Source of the DNA: Steromphala cineraria
Taxonomy: Eukaryota > Mollusca > Gastropoda > Trochida > Trochidae
Reading direction: 5' to 3'
Length of the DNA: 64,000 bases
Assembly: GCA_916613615.1 (NCBI GenBank)
Contig: OU744726.1
Location: forward strand, 68,034,764-68,098,763
The notes under the pieces were generated by a model that searched no databases, was not told the DNA's origin, and saw only the letters and a program-made list of their open reading frames with translations. A program made the position numbers and the translations under genes. The stretch's first letter is position 1. Every line of letters starts with the position of its first letter. Positions 1 through 10,579 of this stretch are shown here, piece by piece.

Positions 1-456
1 TTGCTGCACACATTTCAGGTCATCTTCTATCTGCTGCAGAGAAACTACACAACCAGGTAGGAGTTCCTAACTGCCGCACCATCGCAAACAAATCACGGAG
101 AGTTCGTTCCCAGTATGCAGGTGTACCTCGCACTGTCTGTAGAAACCTGTAGCCATGATCTGACTTCAGTAACTATTCTCGAGATCTTTTGTCTCTGGGC
201 ATTGAAGTAGCGATTCATCCCAAGTGAATGTTTTCTTTCTGTTTTAATCCATTGACACTAATAGGAAAGAGGTACGGAAACACTTTTGTTTCAATGTCAA
301 AAATACTGCATGGTTTGTGTCTTTCACCAGGTGCAAGAGAGAAGATTTTGTCCTGAGAATGATCAGCAACATATTGAGTGAGATCTTCTGGTTGCAGACA
401 AGAAACCATAGGGCAGCTGGTGTCATGGACATCACTGGCATGGGACGTGGACCCTG
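1..456 (-). pseudogene. Helitron-like Rep/helicase N-terminal fragment, degenerate
   Basis: Read on the minus strand, three frames in succession give recognisable pieces of the N-terminal Helitron-like domain found in Helitron/PIF1-type transposon proteins. First comes an open stretch at about 409-215 with APGERHKP and FPYLFP. After a frameshift comes NRYFNAQ (about 200-180). After a second frameshift comes [19 protein letters not shown] followed by GTPTW and FSAADRR (about 115-20), where a stop codon replaces an expected tryptophan. At least two frameshifts and one stop mean it is dead as it stands. A pyrimidine-rich AG at about 457-470 could be a splice acceptor opening this exon. The remainder (RCR catalytic motifs, helicase) would lie beyond the left edge. 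The assignment comes from remembered family motifs, not from a search. Confidence 0.72.
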
Positions 457-462
457 GAACAA

Positions 463-1845
463 AGATTAAGAGAATTACTAGAAATATACATAATGATCAT
501 TTTTCAACGGGAAATGACACCTTTTTAATCATTCATTTAACATACAAATATTCACAAAAAACACTATTTTTTTTTAGATTCCGAAAGCTAAGATACCCGC
601 CGACTCAATTATGATTTATTCAAGCCAATTTTTATTGTATAAACATGTAGTATCGTATATCATATATTTCAAAGCCATATCAAATGACGCAAAAAGGCGA
701 CTGCCTTGTTAAATTGGCGCCGTTATGGCTAGACATGTCCGTTAAAGTGATAATCTGATGGTCTGTTGTTTGCTGAATCTTACATAACATACACTGACTA
801 TTATTTCCGACGGTGACGAATAACAAATCGTTTATGTTTTCAGTGAACCAACCGACTACTTTCTACAATCGAATACCTACAATGTTAATTTTTTGTGAGT
901 TTATTGCAATATAAAGATATATTTTAAAGAGGCCATTAGACGGTGAATAATTTTACCATGATTGTTTGAATGAAAAGGAAAAGTGTGAACGGTTTCATGT
1001 TATTTATTATGATATTTTTTCTGTCATGAAAAGATAGGCGCCACAGTGGATTATCAATAGTACGTTATGATCAATCTCTGTATGTTAACAACACATATCA
1101 ATAATAAAGTAATTAAACATTATTTAACAGTGGTTGATCTATTCAAGATATATAAGGTTTCGATTCGTATCGAAAATGAAACAATGTTATATTTGGGATC
1201 ACTCTGTTTTGCATATAACATTCCGCATATTGGTACAGTCACATCCATCAAAGCGATTCCGACAACAAAAGTAGTACAGAGTATTTTCTTAGATGAATTA
1301 TCGTACTTGCTTCTTGCCTTTTTTATAAATCAGAAATTAACACATTAATCGTTTGGTTTGAAGGAGGTTTGTCTCCAGACATTATGGTAGATACGCAAAT
1401 GGAGACAGGCCCGGTGGGCGGGGTTCACGCTTTAATGAGTTTTCAAAGCGTTCGCCTGTTAATTTCGGCGAGATTCTAAAAAACGGGTATAAAATGCTGA
1501 TTAAAAGTCTAATTTATGTGTCTCAATTATATGCTCATTGCATTCTCATAGATAGTGGTACTGGAGATATTGATCTATCACTTTTAGAAAAAATACATTG
1601 CATAACCTCTTTAATCAAACTTTCAGGCCCGTAAGTTCGTTGAAGCTAGTTTTAAGGTGGCTTGGTAATGTCAATTCTCGTTTGACCTATAACTGGTTTA
1701 AATCCCCAAACAAACTATGATTTCAGACCAGACGTCCTTAATGATGCGACTATGTAAACAAAAATTATTGTGAATTAGAATATCAGTACATTGATACATG
1801 CTAGGATGTTTTATGTCCCATTAGAGTTGATTTCCTCTACTGATT
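463..1845. other. No gene recognised (AT-rich intergenic)
   Basis: No splice-bounded coding segment is supportable. A 93-codon open stretch at 1067-1348 (plus) has no recognisable domain and fits chance. A TATAAAA string sits near 1487 without a clear gene behind it. Confidence 0.5.
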
Positions 1846-2335
1846 ATGTCTCCCCCCGAAGGGTCGGGGGACATATTGGTTTTGGCTGAGTTACCATCTG
1901 TGTCCGCGTCGGCGTTGGCGTTCCCATTTGATTCCGGAGCATAACTCTGAAACTACTGGATCAATCATCGCCAAATTTGTTATACATTCTCTTCATATCA
2001 TGTAGATGTGCCTTTTGGGGGTTTCAATCTTTTTTTCAATTTTATTTTTTTGGCTTCCATAGCAACAGTTTGGACTTTGTCATTTTGAAGGGTATGGTTA
2101 GTTTCCAGAGCATAACTCTGAAACTACTTGACCAATCTTCACCGAATTTGTTATACATCCTCTTCATGTCATGTACATGTAGATGTGCCTTTGGGGGTTT
2201 CAAATTTTATTAATTTATTTATCTATATATACAAAATTCAGCTGAAATGGTGTATTAGGGAGACATCTGTTTTTACGAGTAAAACACTTTCTATTTCCAA
2301 ACTGTATCTTGTACAGACATCAAATCAAATTTAAG
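1846..2335. repeat. Interspersed repeat with duplicated internal block
   Basis: The left end, at about 1847, reads TCTCCCCCCGAAGGGTCGGG. The same motif occurs in reverse near 55410-55440, followed by the same GGCTGAGTT...GGCGTTCCCATTT context, which makes this a dispersed family. A block starting GGAGCATAACTCTGAAACTA at about 1936 recurs at about 2104 with a few differences, giving two direct copies roughly 168 bp apart. No coding capacity is seen. Confidence 0.6.
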
Positions 2336-2568
2336 ATATTCCTGAATTTAATTAAGATATAAATAAGTTTTTGGAAAAGCTTTGCCTGATAGACCCAGTC
2401 AGTCCATTTGGATTTGAAGGATTGATTATATTCACAATATTCACTTATGGCCAATGTGGGAAAATGTTTTGAGTTAATTGGCAGGGGTTGTTGATAAACT
2501 TTGTCTAAATCTTGTTTACTCTAAAGTGCCTTCAGGACTCATGTTGCTTACATTCAAGTGTTAACGGT

Positions 2569-3110
2569 TTAGCTCATATGACCTGAAAGGCCTGATGGGC
2601 TTATGGCACGACATGGTGTCCGGCGTCCGTCCATCCATCGGTCCGTAACCTTTTTTATGCATTTTCGACTTCTTCTCAGGAAGCCTAAGGCCAAGAAATC
2701 TGAAACTTTGTGTACAGACTCCTTGACTAGTAAGGGTTATAATATATAGCTTTGGTGGTCCTGTGGCCCCTAAAACTTCTTTTCATCTTCTTCTCCAGAA
2801 GCAATAGGCTTAGAAAGTTTAAACTTTATGTACAGACTCCTTGACTAGTGAGGATCACAAACCATAGCTTTGGCGGCCCTGTTTCCCCATAAAGCCTAGA
2901 AAGCTGAAACTTTGTGTACAGACTCCTTGACTAGTGAGGGTAATAATTTATAGCTTTGGTGGCCCTGTGACCCTTGATACACCTATACACTTAATTTTAG
3001 GATTGTTGACACTATGGCCCCTACAAAGGGGAGAACCTTTGGCCACCCCCTTCAGCAAATTTAAATATGGAGCCTGATGAGCTACAGAGCCAATGGCTCT
3101 ATTTGTTTTA
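2569..3110 (+). mobile_element. Old Helitron-like non-autonomous element (AGCTCATC family)
   Basis: It begins with TTTAGCTCATATGACCTGAA and a GTCCGTCC-rich stretch, carries degenerate copies of a core with CAGACTCCTTGACTAGTGAG, and ends with GATGAGCTACAGAGCC and a perfect AGAGCC-AAT-GGCTCT hairpin followed by T-rich sequence. The same two ends bound the younger copies at 13690-15219, 28182-29864, 39191-41178 and 42421-44371. A hairpin a few bases from one end, no visible target duplication and a tandem core resemble the pearl/HINE (Helentron-associated) elements known in bivalves. The family assignment is inference. Confidence 0.65.
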
Positions 3111-3339
3111 ATCAAGTCATCAAATAAGTCCTGCCATGATATGCTGGAAATCTCAAAATTACTGTTACTGTTCAGTATGTTCATGTTCATATACCGGTAC
3201 CTAAAACCTATTTCATCTTCTCATTGTCTCAAGGCTGAAATCTGGAGTACAGGTGCAATGATCACTGGGGATCATAAATTGTACTTTTTTGTGTCAATGT
3301 CAGTGTGTCACCGAATGAGAGCATGGGCACAATCCTTAA

Positions 3340-3696
3340 AGGGGCAGTAGCACGTTTTTTGATAACTTTATATTTTAAAATTTTCACTGATATAAGTAAG
3401 TTAATGCTAAATGAATTATTTTGACAGTGTCAAAAATTTCATTTAACAAGCCAATCATTCATAGTCAGAGGACAAAGTATGACGATTTACATAAAATCCA
3501 TTGGCGGCCATTTTTGTGTGAACACCTTTAATTCATTTTGTGTAAGAAAAAGGAATCGCATGGCTAAACTTAACGTTATATATTTGAATTATTACTGCTC
3601 CATTTAGTTTAAATACATTGTCTTTCAATTGGAACCATTAATTTTCATTTTCGTGACATCACCTTATATTCCCCCTAAAAACGTGCTACTGCCCCT
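3340..3696. mobile_element. TTAA-target MITE, copy 1
   Basis: Terminal inverted repeats AGGGGCAGTAGCACGTTTTT and its complement are flanked on both sides by TTAA (3336-3339 and 3697-3700). Sister copies lie at 42319-44618 (interrupted) and 46971-47316, both also flanked by TTAA. TTAA duplication is typical of piggyBac and Kolobok superfamilies; which one drives this family cannot be told from a non-coding copy. Confidence 0.88.
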
Positions 3697-3701
3697 TTAA
3701 G

Positions 3702-4560
3702 GAAAATACCATTTTGTTTTGTTTTTGTTACCTTCTCCAAAAGATGAAGCTACAGATAGCTTAAAATGTTTAATTTTTTTTTGGGCCTTTATCATGGGGA
3801 CTATAAATTGAAAATGTTGTGGCTCTCTGGTGGCGATTGGGGGTAAGGGTGCCAGTGCTAAACCCTTTTCAAGCGGTGGTATTATTGAGACTAAGAATAA
3901 GGGCGTGCTATAAATTAAGGGCGATTATTCAAGACCTACACAGTTGGCTTAGGAAATGTTGTGTTACAAGGGCCCTTATAAGGACCACAGGGGCCACGCC
4001 CTAAAAACCTATTTCTACTTCTCGAGAACCAAAAGGCATGGAAAGCTGAAATCTTATGTACAGACTCCCTGACAAGAGAGAATTATAATTTATAACTTTG
4101 CTGGCCCTGTGACCCTTAAAAAAGGCCACAGCAGCCAAACCCTTTAAACTTATTTTCCTTCTTCTCCAGAAAAAAATGCTTAGAAAATTGAAATAATGTG
4201 TACAGACTTCTTACTAGTGAAGATATGATTTATAGGTTTGGTCCTCATAAGGGCAAAAGGGGCCATGCCCTTAAAACCTATTTTTGTCTTCTCCAGAACC
4301 AAATAAAAAGCCGAAATCTTGTGTACAGACTCCCTGACTAGTGAGGATTATGATTTATAGATTTGGTAACCCTGTGGCCGCTAATAGGGGCCAAAAGGGC
4401 CATGCCCTTAAAACCTATTTTCGTCTTTTTCTCAAGAACAAAAAAGGTGTAGAAAGCTGAAATCTTGTGTATACTAGTAGACACCATGACCAGTGAATAT
4501 TGAAGTGTATAGCTTTTGTGAAGTTGGAAAGCCATTGGCGCCGCCCTACTTAATCTTTAA
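3702..4560. repeat. Degenerate core units of the AGCTCATC element family
   Basis: Four to five diverged units of about 140 bp repeat the pattern CTGAAATCTTGTGTACAGAC, CTCCCTGACTAGTGAGGAT, GGCCCTGTGACC, CTTAAAACCTATTTTCGTC and CTTCTCCAGAA. They match the core units of the intact family members but lack recognisable ends. Open reading here is repeat-derived. Confidence 0.55.
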
Positions 4561-6086
4561 AAATCTTCTTCTCAAGAAGCACAGGGCATAGAATGATTAT
4601 ATTTTGGTATATCCTTAAGTAATGGGGCCTCCAAAAAAAATCGTAATTTGCTGACAGCAGTAATATTATTAACGCCGATAACTAAAAAAATCGGTCGGTG
4701 ACCCCAAAATTGTATTACAGTTTTAAAGAAAAGATATTAAACACTTGCTATTTTGAAATATGAACAAATTCTAAAATATTTTTATTAGTTCGTCCCATCT
4801 CTCCTTAAACGAGTACATGTAACTAATGTTATTTGTAATCTATGTTCTACTACAGTGCATGTACGTCATACATACAACACTCCCCTATTGCAATATAGGG
4901 ATGAATTTCCTATGCCAAAATAGTATTTTCTTTCAAACCATCGCTCTTTCTTTAAACTAACGTTTCAAATTGAATCGTATTTCTGTAAAAACTTAACATG
5001 AGCCATGTTGAATAACCAAACTGGCACCAATCCCTATTTACATCTTGTGGCGTCTTTCAGCACCAGGGGCAGATCACTCTTGTTACTAACGATGGGTCGG
5101 CAGAACTATGAGAGGCGCTAGAAGGGTGAACCGATCTCAGGCCAAATGTTTTCAACAACCTGTTTCAAAAACAGTAACAGAGCCGCACCAATCGCCGTTT
5201 CAAGACAACTATTAAAGCATGTGATTACCTTGTGAGATCGTTTTACACGCACTAGTGAGACTTAAAGACATGTTTAAAAGTAGCGCCACCCAACTTGGGC
5301 CTCTACATGTCATGTGACTTTTCTCTCGAGATCTTGCGAGAGATCGTACATAGCCATGACGACGATTGTCATTCTGTCAACAATCACCGTTGTCTAGATT
5401 TCAGACTCTTTTGCTCTCGTGATATTATCGAAGTTTGTCTTGTTTTGAATTGCTGGTCCCTTCATCTAGCAACATGAGCTCAATCACAGACATGCGAGGT
5501 ACCGTTAATTAGGAAGAAACAAGCTCATTGCTGCTCTGTTATGTTAAAATGATTAGAAAACCAGTGGTGCCAAATTTACCAGAAACTGTCAGCCATTTTG
5601 GTTTATCTTTCTGTACAGAAAGTCTGATTTTAGGGACAATCATGTTCAAAGATATTACTCTGATCTATTTATATTTATGCAGGTAAAAGTTTAAAATCAT
5701 GAGTGCGCGACTGTCACATCTAATAAACGTTCAATAATGAAAACATTTCTTGTTTTGCATGTCAATTTAATCCAACATTTATATCCCTAAAACTATTACC
5801 GTAATTGCTATCTATCCTAATCCCGCTCTTTAACTTTTACAGCCTTTACTGCATTTGAAAGCTCTTGTGCTCTCTCCCATCCCTCCCTGGCACACCTTGC
5901 TCTCCGTAAAGTATGTTAGCACAGGAATACACATTCAACATATCCTGCTTATGAATGCTCTTTGTTATAATACTCATCATGCTTATGAATGCCCTAATAC
6001 TCAGTCCAACACATCACCAATATTTCGATTTTGGTCATGTAACCTAACTATCTTTTCATAAACTGGGTAGAAAGAAGCATAACAGT
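4561..6086. other. No gene recognised
   Basis: No supportable gene. A short ATG-led open stretch ending in a weak donor at about 5475-5499 (plus) and another ending AAG|GTAATC near 5230 (minus) were seen, but no matching downstream exons could be found. Confidence 0.4.
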
Positions 6087-6235
6087 AAAGTGTTATTTTA
6101 TGTGTAAAATAGTTTTTGATAAAACGATGTCTCCCTGCTAGGGCTGCTCGAGTTATCTCCCCTTGTAGGGGGCGCTTTCCTCCTAGCGTTTCTAAAGCAA
6201 GCACGGCCGCTAGCCGCTCTCGCAACTTTGCATAA
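6087..6235 (+). repeat. Split direct repeat A1 of the Ngaro-like element
   Basis: Starts AAAGTGTTATTTTATGTGTA and ends CGCAACTTTGCATAA; an identical copy (A2) lies at 10143-10291. It lies immediately upstream of the first ORF and probably contains the element promoter, although no TATA box was pinned down. Confidence 0.93.
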
Positions 6236-7334
6236 ATGTTTGTATAAATTCAATTTATTTGAAATGGAGTCTACTCAAGAAGACGCACGACCTAAACGTA
6301 AATCAGCAGGAAGTAGGTTGCCTGGTATAATTGAGGCTTTGAAGCAGGAGGAGACGCAAGATTTTGAAGTTAACGGCAATGAAAACATGGCGGACGGCAT
6401 GGCAAGCGGGCAGAAAGCTACTTGTGACAGTGACATTGAAAACCTAAAAGGGGAGTGTGACGTTCTTGAGCGCGAGGTACAGAGACTTGAACTTGTAGAT
6501 AAGAAGAAACAGCTAACCGAGAAATTAGAAAAACTGAAATTTCGTCAATCTGGTTCCCGCATTAATTCGGATCAAGGTCAAGGCGACAGCTTAGAGGGTC
6601 AAGGCCAACAAGATGGCGGCGCCCATGGAAAACAAGATGGCGGCGGGCAAGGTAAACAGAGATCTCGAAATTATCTAGACTTCATGTGGGTGGATGCACT
6701 AGATACTCAGACACACACAGTTGAGATAAGTGAGGGAGTTTTTCTGGATGTTGGCAAGAAGAAAAAGGATTTCTCAAAGGTATCATTGGACATGTGGGTT
6801 TATGCTAACTTAGGGCTACTCAGAGACAGGATCAAATCAGGCGAGACGACCATTTCCGAAGTCGACGACTACTTGAAATACTGCCAGGATATCTGCCGTT
6901 TTTCAGCAAAATATGTTTGGTCAAGCGTTCTCCTATATGACCAAGAGTATAGAGTCCGACAACAAACAGAAAGTATGAAATGGGGCACCCCGTCTCAGGA
7001 CATCCGAGATTACCAACTGGTTCCAAAAGTTAATACCCAAACGGCAAAAGCCTTTCGACAGATGGACGTCAACATGCAGTCTCGGTACAGCCAGCCATCT
7101 ACAAGACAGCGGGGCCCTTTCACTCCAAGCGGTCTTGAGATTTGTCGCCGATTTAATAACGGGCAGTGTAGAGACGAGACTTGCAGAATGACCCATGTGT
7201 GCACGTTGTGTTTCAGACCTGGCCACAGTCGTCTTCAGCACGGGGAGGTGCCACCTCAGTCAGGTATACATGGACAATCCATGCATACAGGGAGACCACC
7301 GATGGATCCAAAAAACTACATGCCAGTGGCCTAA
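6228..7334 (+). CDS. Gag-like protein of the Ngaro-like element
   Basis: Open frame of 368 codons. The likely start is the ATG at 6264 (MESTQEDARPKRK, preceded by GAA) rather than the ATG at 6228, which overlaps repeat A1. The N-terminal third is charged and contains a predicted coiled coil (LEREVQRLELVDKKKQLTEK, about residues 80-105), followed by a Q/G-rich linker (GQGQ, GGGQGKQ). Near the C-terminus (residues about 306-335 of the long frame) is a CCCH-type finger, C-x7-C-x4-C-x3-H, followed by C-x2-C-x4-H-x4-H. Zinc fingers in this position fit nucleic-acid packaging, as in other DIRS-order gag proteins. The reading frame ends at a TAA at 7332-7334, with RT/RNase H in the -1 frame overlapping it. 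The protein assignment is by architecture; the sequence itself was not recognised as a specific family. Confidence 0.82.
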   Translation: MHKCLYKFNLFEMESTQEDARPKRKSAGSRLPGIIEALKQEETQDFEVNGNENMADGMASGQKATCDSDIENLKGECDVLEREVQRLELVDKKKQLTEKLEKLKFRQSGSRINSDQGQGDSLEGQGQQDGGAHGKQDGGGQGKQRSRNYLDFMWVDALDTQTHTVEISEGVFLDVGKKKKDFSKVSLDMWVYANLGLLRDRIKSGETTISEVDDYLKYCQDICRFSAKYVWSSVLLYDQEYRVRQQTESMKWGTPSQDIRDYQLVPKVNTQTAKAFRQMDVNMQSRYSQPSTRQRGPFTPSGLEICRRFNNGQCRDETCRMTHVCTLCFRPGHSRLQHGEVPPQSGIHGQSMHTGRPPMDPKNYMPVA

Positions 7335-9055
7335 GGGCTGAAGCATGGGACAGACTCCTGCCTAGGGACGACACAGATAGACAGTTTATATTAGAAGGGA
7401 TTAAAGAAGGGTTTAAATTAATTGACAATGTAAAAGAAGTCACACCGTGTTATTTTAAGAACCATAGGTCAGCTTACGAGTGTAAAACTTTAGTAGAGAA
7501 ACAGTTACAGGAAGAAATTGAACTTGGTAACTATGTCGTAACAATTGAAAAACCTGACATTGTGTGTCCTCTAGGTGCTATTCCAAAGAGTGACCATAAA
7601 GTACGTCTGATCCACGATGGCAGTGTTGAAGGGGGTATGAATAGCTTCATGAAAGACTGTGATTGTTCATACATGGATATTAATCATGCTATTAAACATA
7701 TAAAGAGTGGTAGTTTTTTAGCTAAGGTCGACCTCAAGAGTGCTTATAGGTCAGTGAAGATACACCCTAGCAACTACAGGTTCACAGGTATTTCATGGAA
7801 ATTTGAAGGTGATGACAATAGTACTTTTTTATATGATGCTTCCCTGCCTTTCGGTGCATCAAAAAGTCCGCGCATTTTCCAGACCCTGAGCAGTGCAGTA
7901 TGTCGCATAATGAAGCTTCATTTTAATGTTACTGTTATTGCCTATTTGGATGATTTTTTAGTAATCAGTGACTCTGCTAAGGATTGTGGTACAGGCTTGT
8001 CTCAGCTTGTAAAAGTTTTGCGCTATCTTGGTTTCAACATAAATTGGAACAAAGTAGATGGACCATGCCAAAATATTGTGTTCTTGGGTGTCGTGATAGA
8101 CACCGTCATGTGCAACCTTTCGCTCCCTTCGCAAAAAGTGAAAGACTTCAAGGAGTTACTTACCGAATTTGAAAGCAAAAAGCGGGCAACAAAGAAACAG
8201 TTAGAATGTCTAATTGGAAAGCTAAATTGGGCAAGCATGGTGATTCAAGGGGGAAGAACTTTCCTTAGAAGGATATTAGACATGAAGAATGGATTGAAAT
8301 CAAGCAGGGATAAAGTCATCTTAGATGCTGACTTCCATGAAGATGTTAAGTGGTGGTTGTCGTTTATGGAAACATTTAATGGATCAAAACAGTTTCTGGA
8401 CACAAGACCTGTGAAAACAATGCACACTGATGCGTGTTCTATGGGCGCTGGGGCATATTTCGACGGTGATTTTGTATATATTAACTGGAACGTTGATATG
8501 CCCTGTGTCAGTGATCAACATATTAACGTCAAAGAGACACTCATTATCATATTGGCAGCATTACGATGGTGCAGTAGTTTTATCAATAAAGTGGTAATTG
8601 TAAAGACTGATAACATTACTGCAAAATCAATTATCAACAAGCAAACGGCAAAATCTCCCCTACTTATGTTTTTCCTTAGGAAACTGTTTTGGGTGCAAGC
8701 ATATTTTAACTTCATATTGAGAGCAGAATATATTCCTGGATTTAGAAATACTACAGCTGATGCTATCTCGAGACTGCATGAGAAAGGACGTTTGTCTGAA
8801 GTGTTTGATTTTTTACCAAGTCTGAGATTGCAACCTTTCTCTTGTGAATCACTGTCCCAGCATATGACTGTTAACTTTATCAATTACAGATGGGGTAGGA
8901 GCCGAGTTAAGGAGAAGGTTGAGAACTGCGGTACAGAGATTAAAGGCGCAGGGATGGGCGGAATCAACGAAAGCAACATACCGCTGTCAACTGAAATGCT
9001 TTACAGATTTCTGCGACTTACTGCACATCGACCCCTTCCCCATCACGCAGGATGA
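7181..9055 (+). CDS. Reverse transcriptase / RNase H of the Ngaro-like element
   Basis: Open frame of 624 codons. The first ~45 residues overlap the gag zinc fingers in another frame and are probably not functional; domain-like sequence starts near SGLRAEAWDRLLPRDD. The RT domain shows KVRLIHDGS (fingers), AKVDLKSAYRSVKIHP (motif A with the first catalytic Asp), PFGASKSPRIFQ and the catalytic YLDD at residues 255-258. RNase H follows with MHTDACSMGAGA (Asp at residue 417), VKETLIIILAALRW and VKTDNITAKS, ending near YIPGFRNTTADAISR. The last ~45 codons run over the recombinase start in a different frame. It copies the element RNA to DNA and removes the RNA strand. Expression probably needs a -1 frameshift or reinitiation after gag. 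Confidence 0.93.
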   Translation: MQNDPCVHVVFQTWPQSSSARGGATSVRYTWTIHAYRETTDGSKKLHASGLRAEAWDRLLPRDDTDRQFILEGIKEGFKLIDNVKEVTPCYFKNHRSAYECKTLVEKQLQEEIELGNYVVTIEKPDIVCPLGAIPKSDHKVRLIHDGSVEGGMNSFMKDCDCSYMDINHAIKHIKSGSFLAKVDLKSAYRSVKIHPSNYRFTGISWKFEGDDNSTFLYDASLPFGASKSPRIFQTLSSAVCRIMKLHFNVTVIAYLDDFLVISDSAKDCGTGLSQLVKVLRYLGFNINWNKVDGPCQNIVFLGVVIDTVMCNLSLPSQKVKDFKELLTEFESKKRATKKQLECLIGKLNWASMVIQGGRTFLRRILDMKNGLKSSRDKVILDADFHEDVKWWLSFMETFNGSKQFLDTRPVKTMHTDACSMGAGAYFDGDFVYINWNVDMPCVSDQHINVKETLIIILAALRWCSSFINKVVIVKTDNITAKSIINKQTAKSPLLMFFLRKLFWVQAYFNFILRAEYIPGFRNTTADAISRLHEKGRLSEVFDFLPSLRLQPFSCESLSQHMTVNFINYRWGRSRVKEKVENCGTEIKGAGMGGINESNIPLSTEMLYRFLRLTAHRPLPHHAG

Positions 9056-9869
9056 AGTTCTCATGTATGTGGCATATCTGAGAGACTGCAGGAATCTCAA
9101 GTTTTCAACAATCAGGCAATATTTGTGTATAGTGTCAAATATTCATAAGGAGAGTGGATTAGCTGATCCTATTGCAGATAGCTGGCAAGTTCAGCATGTG
9201 TTACGTGGTGTGCGGAGAGAGATCGGTGATGCTCAGTCACCAGCTAACCCAATTACTCCCAAAATGTTGCTTGCCATTCATGATAAGCTCCACTTAGGCT
9301 GTTTATATGGCGCTAGTGTGTGGGCTGCCTGTGTAATTGGTTTCTTCGGCATGGTTCGTGCTGGAGATTTCTTGTGTAAAGGTGTGTTTATGCCACAAAA
9401 ACACATCCGTAGTAAGGATGTTTATGAGATTGAAGGGGGCTTTTGCGTGTGTTTGAGACAAACTAAGACTCTTCAGTTTCGCGAGAAGGTTCAGGAAATA
9501 CTCATGCCGGATATTCCGGGACACCCTCTCAACCCGGGTAAAGCAATGAAGATGGTTAAAGACTATCATGAAGGCAGAAACCCGGAAGCTCCTTTCCTTT
9601 GTGACAATAACTGTGTTGCCCTGGACTACAAACGGTTCATGGCTATTGTTGAGAATGCTTTGCAGCGGTCAGGTATTGACCATACGGTTACCGGACATTC
9701 CTTCAGGAGAGGGGGTGCCACTTGGGCTTTTGAAATGGGCCTCCCAGGTGAAATGATCCAGGAGATTGGATTTTGGAAAAGTGACGCTTATCTCCGCTAT
9801 TTGCATTTGGGGGCTGTCTCAAAATTGCAGGCGCTTAAAAAGTTCTGCAGCTCGCTTCCAAAGTCATAG
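8919..9869 (+). CDS. Tyrosine recombinase (integrase) of the Ngaro-like element
   Basis: 316 codons. The N-terminal SAM-like core-binding domain (about residues 1-100; GWAESTKATYRCQLKCFTDF) is followed by the catalytic domain. The R-H-R-Y set is visible: Arg147 in GMVRAGD, His260 and Arg263 in GHSFRRGGAT, Trp in GFWKSDAY, and Tyr294 in the AYLRYLH motif (Tyr291 is the alternative; spacing from the GFW motif favours 294). Recombinases of this type insert a circular DNA copy by strand exchange without a staggered target duplication, which matches the lack of one here. It overlaps the RT ORF by 137 bp in the +1 frame, so it is probably made by frameshift, reinitiation or its own transcript. All catalytic residues are present with no stops. 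Confidence 0.94.
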   Translation: MRTAVQRLKAQGWAESTKATYRCQLKCFTDFCDLLHIDPFPITQDEVLMYVAYLRDCRNLKFSTIRQYLCIVSNIHKESGLADPIADSWQVQHVLRGVRREIGDAQSPANPITPKMLLAIHDKLHLGCLYGASVWAACVIGFFGMVRAGDFLCKGVFMPQKHIRSKDVYEIEGGFCVCLRQTKTLQFREKVQEILMPDIPGHPLNPGKAMKMVKDYHEGRNPEAPFLCDNNCVALDYKRFMAIVENALQRSGIDHTVTGHSFRRGGATWAFEMGLPGEMIQEIGFWKSDAYLRYLHLGAVSKLQALKKFCSSLPKS

Positions 9870-9973
9870 GCTAAATCATACGGTATCCCTTATTCCTCAC
9901 TATTTTCACATATGTCTAAATATTTTATTTTCTTCTCTAATATAGCTAATTTTCTTACTGTTGACTGGGACTG

Positions 9974-10145
9974 GGAGATTACTTCCTTCTATGTTATGTC
10001 AATATTCATTCATATGTACGATCACCGCATGCTGGTCAATATTTTCATATGATATGTAATATGTAATTTTAAGCATTAAAATTTTCCCAGTGTTATTTCA
10101 ATCCATGTTGCATTTTTACTTCTCCAAATTGAGTTAAGTATCAAA
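9974..10145 (+). repeat. Split direct repeat B1
   Basis: Begins GGAGATTACTTCCTTCTATG and ends GTATCAAA; identical to B2 (10408-10579). It runs directly into A2, sharing AAA. Confidence 0.93.
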
Positions 10146-10291
10146 GTGTTATTTTATGTGTAAAATAGTTTTTGATAAAACGATGTCTCCCTGCTAGGGC
10201 TGCTCGAGTTATCTCCCCTTGTAGGGGGCGCTTTCCTCCTAGCGTTTCTAAAGCAAGCACGGCCGCTAGCCGCTCTCGCAACTTTGCATAA
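10143..10291 (+). repeat. Split direct repeat A2
   Basis: Copy of A1 (6087-6235); no difference seen over 149 bp. The divergence point is CATAA|CCACG here against CATAA|ATGTT in A1. Confidence 0.93.
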
Positions 10292-10407
10292 CCACGCCCA
10301 CCCTCCCAGTAGGCTTATTGGCTTGTGGTGGTGCGTATGCCATTCTCCTTGCTTATCTCCCTTGCATTGCATCTTAGACATATTGTAAGGTCTATGCATG
10401 AAGACCA

Positions 10408-10579
10408 GGAGATTACTTCCTTCTATGTTATGTCAATATTCATTCATATGTACGATCACCGCATGCTGGTCAATATTTTCATATGATATGTAATATGTAA
10501 TTTTAAGCATTAAAATTTTCCCAGTGTTATTTCAATCCATGTTGCATTTTTACTTCTCCAAATTGAGTTAAGTATCAAA
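10408..10579 (+). repeat. Split direct repeat B2, right end of the Ngaro-like element
   Basis: Copy of B1; the element boundary is the AAA at 10577-10579. A unique 116-bp spacer (10292-10407) separates A2 from B2. Confidence 0.92.

Larger units (their letters stand above)
6087..10579 (+). mobile_element. Ngaro-like tyrosine-recombinase retrotransposon (DIRS order), intact-looking
   Basis: A 4.49-kb element with the split direct repeat plan A1 (6087-6235), ORFs, B1 (9974-10145) fused to A2 (10143-10291), then B2 (10408-10579). A1 and A2 read as identical over 149 bp, and B1 and B2 as identical over 172 bp. The B1/A2 junction shares AAA, which is the product expected if the right end of B2 were joined to the left end of A1 in a circular intermediate. 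There is no target duplication, as expected for tyrosine-recombinase insertion. It encodes a gag-like protein, RT/RNase H and a tyrosine recombinase in overlapping frames, with no methyltransferase segment between RNase H and recombinase. Absence of that domain, plus split direct repeats, favours Ngaro over DIRS1 or PAT. Identical repeats and open ORFs suggest a recent insertion. Confidence 0.92.

Noticed and set aside
5220..5270. Minus-strand ATG-led stretch MSLSLTSACKTISQ ending in AAG|GTAATC, and a plus-strand one near 5475-5499
   Set aside because: No compatible downstream exon found on either strand; isolated donor-like sites are common.
7984..8172. Other open frames within the Ngaro-like element (also 6832-7241 minus, 8023-8883 minus, 9303-9569 minus)
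   Set aside because: Shadow frames of the gag, RT/RNase H and recombinase genes.
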